DNA of 64,000 nt, taken from assembly GCA_033782935.1 (NCBI GenBank), contig JAWQEG010000361.1:202001-266000 (forward strand), given 5' to 3'. A program made the position numbers and the translations under genes. The notes under the pieces are model-generated. The model saw only the letters and a program-made list of their open reading frames with translations, was not told the DNA's origin and did no database searches. The stretch is from Petrolisthes cinctipes (Eukaryota > Arthropoda > Malacostraca > Decapoda > Porcellanidae). Positions 48,701-57,300 of the stretch are shown here, piece after piece (position 1 is the first letter of the stretch; each line of letters opens with the position of its first letter).

Positions 48701-51310
48701 AGTGGCTTATGTTGATTTGCAGCCAATTCTACTTGACCATTCAGAAAGATATAGCTTAAGTGTTTTCCATACTGCTTAACATACAACTGCACAATCTTGG
48801 GTATACCAAATTGCATTTAATAAATTAATGCCAACAGAAAATAATATTTAGCAACTGTTCCCCAAAAATGTATTATTCACTACTTTGGCGAGTTGAAAAA
48901 CATTATAAGATCAGAGAAATAAAGCAATCAAGAATACATGTCACAAATGTAATATCATATACATGAATTTCTCTCCAGTAACTGACAACTAGAGGACAGT
49001 GATTTTTTTAACCTGCACCAGTTGATAGGACAAAGAGGTGAGAGATAGTTGAATGTTTTAAGAATGAAGGAGTGGATGTGATGGGAGTGACAGAGATGCA
49101 CATGAAAGGATGGGGAATGGATGAGTGTGATGTGGGAGGGAATGGAGGAGTGTGTAATTTGGGCAGGAATGGATGAGAAGTGTAAAGGAAGAGGGAGGGA
49201 GGGGTGTGTAGTGCTGGTATCACCAAGGGTGTGGAAGGGAGTAGATGCACATGGATGGTGTGGGACAAGAGTAGTGTGGATGACAGGGAAGATTGGATTG
49301 GTTAAGTATGCATGGGTGTGTGCGTATACAACAGTGAATGAGAAGAACAAGAAGGGGAAAGAGAAGATGAGAGATTTCTGGGAGAAGCTGAATAGATGTT
49401 TGAGGAAGTTTGAGAGTGGGAGGAGGGTTGTAATGATGGGTGACATGAATGGGAAAGTGGGAAATGAGAAAGTAGGAAGTATTGTTGGTAAATGGGGTGT
49501 GGAAGGAGTGAATGAGGATGGTGAATATCTGGTGGACGTCTGTGCTGAGAGGGGGTTGTTCTTGGCTAACACCTTCTTTGAGCACAAGATGATACACCGA
49601 TACACATGGAGGAGAAGGGATGATAGAGGAGAACAAAAGATTTTAATTGATTATATAGCTGTGGATGAAAGATTATGGAAGGATGTGATGGATGCTAAAG
49701 TAGTGAGAGGAATGGTTCAATGCTCTGCCCATTTTGCAGTCTTGAAAAGGATTAAGGTCAGGGTTAAGTGGGAGTACTGTAGGAGGGATGAAAGGGGGGA
49801 ACAAGAGGGAGGTGGCAAGTGGAAGATTGAATGTCAATGAGTACAGAGAGGAATATAAGAGGAGGGTGGGTGAGGTGCTGGAGGATGCAAGGCTGAGTAT
49901 AGGGGAGGGAGTGGGAGTGAATGATGTGTATGAAATGTTTAAGACAATAGTAATGAGAACAGCAGCAGAGGTAGTGGGATACAAGACACAGAAGAAGGGC
50001 AAGAAAGGGAGTACATGGTGGTCAGAAGAAGTGAAAGATGCAGTAGAGGAGAAAAGGAAGGCATATATGAGAACATTACAGAGGAATGTGTCAGAGGAAG
50101 TGAAAGGGAGGTGGAAGAGAGAATACAATGTATGTAAGAGACAAGTGAAGCAGATGGTGAGTGAGAGTAAAAGGAGAGTGGATGAGGAGTTTGGTAGGAA
50201 ACTGAGTGAAAAGTTTAAAGAAAACAAGAAATTATTCTGGAAGGAGTTTAAAAGAGAAAGAGGAGAAGGAAAGGCTGGTAGAGTGAGAATGAAGATAGAG
50301 GATGGAGATACTGTGAGTGGAAGTGAGGAAGTGAAAGATGTGTGGAAGAGACATTTTGATGGTTTGATGAATGAGGGGACGGGAGGGGAAGCGGTGGTGA
50401 CATGCATGGGGATGGAAGCAGGTGGTAGACGACAGGATGTACAGGGAGAATTAGGAAGGGAAGATGTAAGGAAAGTAATAGGAAAGTTGAAGATGGGATA
50501 ACAGCAGAAATGTTTAAGTGTGGGGGGGAAGAAGTGGTGGAGTGGATGTTGCATATATGCACATTGGCCTGGAGGCAGGAAGAGGTGCCAGAGGATTGGA
50601 GGAGAGCCATAATTGTACCTTTGTATAAGGGGAAGGGGAGTAAGGATGAGTGTGGTAGCTATAAGGGAATAAGCCTTCTTAGTGTACTGGCGAAGGTGTA
50701 TGGGAAGGTTCTTACTGAGAGACTGATTGAAGTAACAGGGAATAAAGTTAGTGAGGAGCAGGGAGGGTTCAGAAAGGGTAGAGGATGTGTGGACCAGATA
50801 TTTGCATAAAAATCAACAGTGGAGAAATATATTGGGAAGGGTAGCAAGTTGTATGCTGCCTTCATGGACTTGGAGAAGGCATACAATAGGGTTGATAGGA
50901 AAGCTATGACAGAGGTGTTGAGGATTTATGGTATTGGGGGATCTTTGCTGAAAGGCATTGAAGCCTTTTATGTAGAGGCAAAAGCATGTGTGCGGGTAGA
51001 GGGTGATCTAAGTGAGAGTTTTAATATTAGTGTAGGGCTGAGACAGGGGTGTGTTATGTCACCATGGCTGTTCAATATATATATGGATGGTTGTATGAGA
51101 GAGATGAAAGCCAAAGTGAATGGCCTGGGGGTAGAGTTGAGGCTGAATGAAGGAAATTGGTCCTTGGTGGCAAGTTTATTTGCGGATGACACTGTGTTGA
51201 TGGGTGAGAGTGAAAGGGAGTTACAGAGAGTGGTAGACGAATTTCAGTCTGTGTGTAAACGAAGGAAACTGAAGGTGAATGTTGGTAAAAGTAAAGTGAT
51301 GGTATTTGAG

Positions 51311-51346
<36 letters not shown>

Positions 51347-54300
51347 CTGTATTTAAGATTTGGTAACTCCTACTGCATTGGTTGCCTAAACATTACTTAC
51401 TGAAGGATATAAACATTTCCAATTTAGGCTGTGCTATAAAACAGTGAGAATAATGACAAGTCAGTGGAGGCTCACCTGTGTGGTACATTTGAGCACCTCG
51501 AGGTAGTACAGCTTCATGTGTTCATTGCAGGGCGGGTGTAGCATCAACATATGGTATGCTAGTCCCAGTGCTTGGTAGTGTATCAAGGTGAACTTTGTCT
51601 GGTACAATATATAAAGAAATCAGTACAGTACAGCAAATTCTTATGTTCCAAGAGTTGTACAGAACAATATAGCATTTTAGCATAGAGAAATAACCACCAA
51701 GGTAAACTTCATACTAGGAATTATGTGCTGCATAGAATTAGGTTCAGAAATTGGTGCTTAGGTACGGTAATAATAATGATATGGTGCTAAAATTAATATT
51801 GCCATCCATCCCTCCATGCAATATGGTACTAAAGTTTATATATATATTTATTTCTGTATGTTATATTTTAATTCTTAAGTATCACTGTACTGTAGTTTAG
51901 AAATGAGTGACTCTCTTGTGCAAATAAGTTTTAAAGTTAATTATAGTAAGGTAACATTTCCTGCACAATTTTAAGCATTTATTAAACATTAACTGTGTAT
52001 ACCATTCCATCTCCTGTACTCCTTCCCTCCTCAATGATTACTACACCAGTTCTTTCACCTCAATACTGTATAGGTAATCATCATTATCATCATCATCAAT
52101 ACAGGTAATTCCCTTTTTTCTCAAGGTAATGGGGCCTCTAGCACCATGGGTAAAGTAAAGGAAGCAGAATACAGATGGAAAAGACAGAATACCAGAGAAA
52201 TGGGTCACACTCACATCCACCCCCTCTTTCAAGTCAATGAAATTTTCAGCTCCCCCTTACAGTATCTTGTATCCATGACATAAGTCCCTTTACTTAGCCT
52301 TGGTGAAAGGAGCCATACATGGACTGTTAACCCCTTAAGTCCAGGTAGCAAGATATCCTGCCTGCCTTGGTATGTAGAGGTGACAGGATTTCCAGCTAGT
52401 ACGAATTTTGCGATAATACTGCCGAGTTGGGTGGGATTTGTTTCTTTCGGCCTATAGCCTAGCCTGTTACAGTACTACAGCCTCAAGACAATTTCTCCCC
52501 GCGTCCGATTTTGTGCCCCTCACCGTATCACATGTTACTTCCACACCATGAGTGCAACCTCTACGTTCCTGTCACATTCCTACAAGGTTATCAGACTCTG
52601 CAACTGAATGGAAACTGGATACAACTTTGAAACCAAATTAAAATTTTAGGCATAGTAGTATAGGAGTAGAGGTAAAGTGAAGTAGAAAATGGCCAGGCCA
52701 CAGCGGGACCTTCACACTCACCTGCCCGGCCGTGGTGGGAGGCAAGACAGAAGTTACCCGGGTAAAGTTCTCAGCCCTTACATACTATCTTTCTAACAAA
52801 TCTCATCCCTTTAGCTTATCATGCAAAAGTTCCTTTGCTAAATCCATTCTCATTCCATGCTTTCTTACACAATCACTCACAATTATCATACTCTCATCAC
52901 CTGTGAATATTCTGTGAACTGACACTCCAGTGCTTCAATAAAGTAGAACTTACCTCAAAAATGAGAGTTTTGAGAAGGTTTCCCATGATGTGTGCAGGTG
53001 GGTAGGTGAAGAGGGTGGTGTATAGCCTAAGGGTATCAATGCCTTGGGAAAGGATACCATCATCTACAGAGTTAGCACTGGAAAGTAACATAATATGATG
53101 CTCCATGCTGCACTCATAGTAAGATGTTTCTTCTAGAGTCAGTTCTCGAACGGTGGGATACCTCTTGTTGCTGGCGGTGGTAGTACTCACAATGTTGTAG
53201 TCTGATGCATCACGTTTGGAAATGGAGAAGAATCCACAGTATGTATTATCTTGAATACGACTTTTCCACAAGAAGTTTCTAACCCCGCTCTTCATATCCA
53301 ATCTATCAATCTGTAGAGTGGGTGATAAGCTCCTGAACTTCGGAGATACATCAGTACCTTCTGAGAGGCCTAGTGTATTTGCAGGTAACAAGCTTTGCTT
53401 CTTCATTGCAGGGTACCATGATTCAAGTCTTTCAACACTTACAATAAGCCTCTTATTCAATGTGACAGGTTTTTCAATTTTTGGACATTTTTGCCCATTA
53501 TAACTTGACAGAGATTGCTCACTCTCATGTCTCTTCTTATTAGCTTTATATACATACCTTGGAAAACTCTTATCTGTACTGCAGTCACTGTCTTTATTAT
53601 TGTTATAATAGCCTCCACATTTATCACTGTCACAACACTCAGTTTTCAGGATAATTCGCCTTTTAGTTCTTTTGCAATCACCTTGAGCTTTTTCACTAGA
53701 GTATCTTTTACTTTGTCTATAAGTCTCGTCATTCACACCTCTTTCCTTTTTACCTTTACCACTGTCACAGGCACTCCTGCTAATGATGAATGTGTTGTCA
53801 CTGCTGCTACAAACAACATGTCCCTCTGTCTTCTCCGTGTCAACAGCCTCTCCTACAGCTTGCTTAACATCTGTTTTCTCTATATATATCTCCTCCACGT
53901 GGTTATGTGTGAAGTCTAATTGTTTTCTAGTAGTTTCAGTTTCTGTACCTTGACTCTGGTTGTTCATTTTTCTCTGCTGCATACCTTCATCTTCAGATGC
54001 TTCGAGATGTAAAAATCTTTCCCTTTTTTCTTTAGGAAAGAATTCCAGAATAGATGAGTACTTCTGAGGAGTAAAAGGAATTTGTTTATATCTCTTCTTC
54101 ATGCTTCTATGGTCTGACAAGCGGAAGTTTCGAAGACTGACTTTGTTGATAGTCATTCCATTCTCTTCCTGCAGAAAAAGTTTGTATGAAACAATTAACT
54201 TGCTTATAAAATATATCTTCCTATTAAAAATAATCAATTGTGCAGATGGTTCAACTAGACAGAGTTTGTATCTACACTGATAGCAAGGTCAGTACCATTT

Positions 54301-57300
54301 AGCATTACTAGACAATCACAACACACACTGACTATAGAGCAAAACATGAGTTCACTATTTTACAGTCACATTGGAAAACATTTCTGTACAGTAAAGTCTC
54401 ACTTCTCGCCAACTTTCATCTCACCAATTTGCATCTCGCCACCTCTTCCCAAATCGCAACTCTCACCATCGAGTTCGGAATCTCGCCGCCGTACGACAGT
54501 TTGAATCAACCACACAAATTGAATAGAACCGAGCGTTACAGAGTCAAGCCAAGGCGATCGCTCTACCACCTAGGTTCCCGCGATAGTAGGGGCTAAAATG
54601 AGAAGATGTAGGAAGTTTTGTTTGTTCATTTTACTTTCTTACATATCAATCCACCACCATGACATTGTAGCAATTCACAAAGGGGCCACACCTCAGTCAC
54701 CTTACCTCACCTCACTTGATAGGGATAGGCCTAGGTCACACCATATTTAAGCAGCCTGTAGGACCCGCGTGTACACTAGTTCACCAGCCGCCTGTGCGTG
54801 TGTTTGTCAGTTGTGTCAACCAACGTGTTTTCGTCGGTCGGTTTCGTATACAGGCATTATCTCGCAAATATAATGAAAAAGTTTGTGCGAGAAATGTTTG
54901 ATTGGCGAGTCAAAGTTTTTATTGTATTTTTCCCCATAAAAAGTTGTATTCAAATCTCGCTATTTCGAATCTCGCCATGATATTTTGGTCCCTATTAGTG
55001 GCGAGATGTGAGACTTTACTGTACAGTCCTTTGAAAAATATTATCTCGTCAAGCAAGACACAGTTTTATTTCCAGCATCCTGACCCACATACAATAACTT
55101 CGGCTTCTTACCAAGGAAGGACAAGGCTTTTTGATGCTGTTGTTGTTAGCCTCTGACAATCGGCGAAAGTTTCGAAGAGGATTGATCTTCTTGATAGTCA
55201 TTCCATTCTCTTCCTGCAGAAAAAGTTTGTATGAAACAATGAACTTGCTTATAAAATATATCTTCCTATTAAAAATAATCAATTGTGCAGATGGTTCAAC
55301 AAGACAGAGTTTGTATCTACACTGATAGCAAGGTCAGTACCATTTAGCATTACTAGACAATCACAACACACACTGACTATAGAGCAAAACATGAGTTCAC
55401 TATTTTACAGTCACATTGGAAAACATTTCTGTACAGTAAAGTCTCACTTCTCGCCAACTTTCATCTCACCAATTTGCATCTCGCCACCTCTTCCCAAATC
55501 GCAACTCTCACTATCGAGTTCGGAATCTCGCCGCCGTACGACAGTTTGAATCAACCACACAAATTGACTAGAGCTGAGCGTTACAGAGCCAAGCCGAGGT
55601 GATTGCTCTACCACCTAGGTTCCCGCAATAGTAGGGGCTAAAATGAGAAGATGTAGGAAGTTTTGTTTGTTCATTTTACTTTCTTACATATCAATCCACC
55701 ACCATGACATTGTAGCAATTCACAAAGGGGCCACACCTCAGTCACCTTACCTCACCTCACTTGATAGGGATAGGCCTAGGTCACACCATATTTAAGCAGC
55801 CTGTAGGACCCGCGTGTACACTAGTTCACCAGCCGCCTGTGCGTGTGTTTGTCAGTTGTGTCAACCAACGTGTTTTCGTCGGTCGGTTTCGTATATAGGC
55901 ATTATCTCGCAAATATAATGAAAAAGTTTGTGCGTGAAATGTTTGATTGGCGAGTCAAAGTTTTTATTGTATTTTTCCCCATAAAAAGTTGTATTCAAAT
56001 CTCGCTATTTCGAATCTCGCCATGATATTTTGGTCCCTATTAGTGGCGAGATGTGAGACTTTACTGTACAGTCCTTTGAAAAATATTATCTCGTCAAGCA
56101 AGACACAGTTTTATTTCCAGCATCCTGACCCACATACAATAACTTCGGCTTCTTACCAAGGAAGGACAAGGCTTTTTGATGCTGTTGTTGTTAGCCTCTG
56201 ACAATCGGCGAAAGTTTCGAAGAGGATTGATCTTCTTGATAGTCATTCCATTCTCTTCCTGCAGAAAAAGTTTGTATGAAACAATGAACTTGCTTATAAA
56301 ATATATCTTCCTATTAAAAATAATCAATTGTGCAGATGGTTCAACAAGACAGAGTTTGTATCTACACTGATAGCAAGGTCAGTACCATTTAGCATTACTA
56401 GACAATCACAACACACACTGACTATAGAGCAAAACATGAGTTCACTATTTTACAGTCACATTGGAAAACATTTCTGTACAGTAAAGTCTCACTTCTCGCC
56501 AACTTTCATCTCACCAATTTGCATCTCGCCACCTCTTCCCAAATCGTAACTCTCACTATCGAGTTCGGAATCTCGCCGCCGTACGACAGTTTGAATCAAC
56601 CACACAAATTGACTAGAGCTGAGCGTTACAGAGCCAAGCCGAGGTGATCGCTCTACCACCTAGGTTCCCGCGATAGTAGGGGCTAAAATGAGAAGATGTA
56701 GGAAGTTTTGTTTGTTCATTTTACTTTCTTACATATCAATCCACCACCATGACATTGTAGCAATTCACAAAGGGGCCACACCTCAGTCACCTTACCTCAC
56801 CTCACTTGATAGGGATAGGCCTAGGTCACACCATATTTAAGCAGCCTGTAGGACCCGCGTGTACACTAGTTCACCAGCCGCCTGTGCGTGTGTTTGTCAG
56901 TTGTGTCAACCAACGTGTTTTCGTCGGTCGGTTTCGTATATAGGCATTATCTCGCAAATATAATGAAAAAGTTTGTGCGTGAAATGTTTGATTGGTGAGT
57001 CAAAGTTTTTATTGTATTTTTCCCCATAAAAAGTTGTATTCAAATCTCGCCATGATATTTTGGTCCCTATTAGTGGTGAGATGTGAGACTTTACTGTACA
57101 GTCCTTTGAAAAATATTATCTCGTCAAGCAAGACACAGTTTTATTTCCAGCATCCTGACCCACATACAATAACTTCGGCTTCTTACCAAGGAAGGACAAG
57201 GCTTTTTGATGCTGTTGTTGTTAGCCTCTGACAATCCGCGGAAGTTTCGAAGAGGATTGATCTTCTTGATAGTCATTCCATTCTCTTCCTGCAGAAAAAG

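Noticed and set aside
49673..50554. 293-codon minus-strand ORF
   Set aside because: Antisense shadow of the purine-rich RTE-like LINE; same for 61855-62421 and 62553-63411.
54798..56025. Identical small plus-strand ORFs repeated in tandem
   Set aside because: They lie in the MITE copies of the duplicated intron; repetition reflects the duplication, not a gene array.
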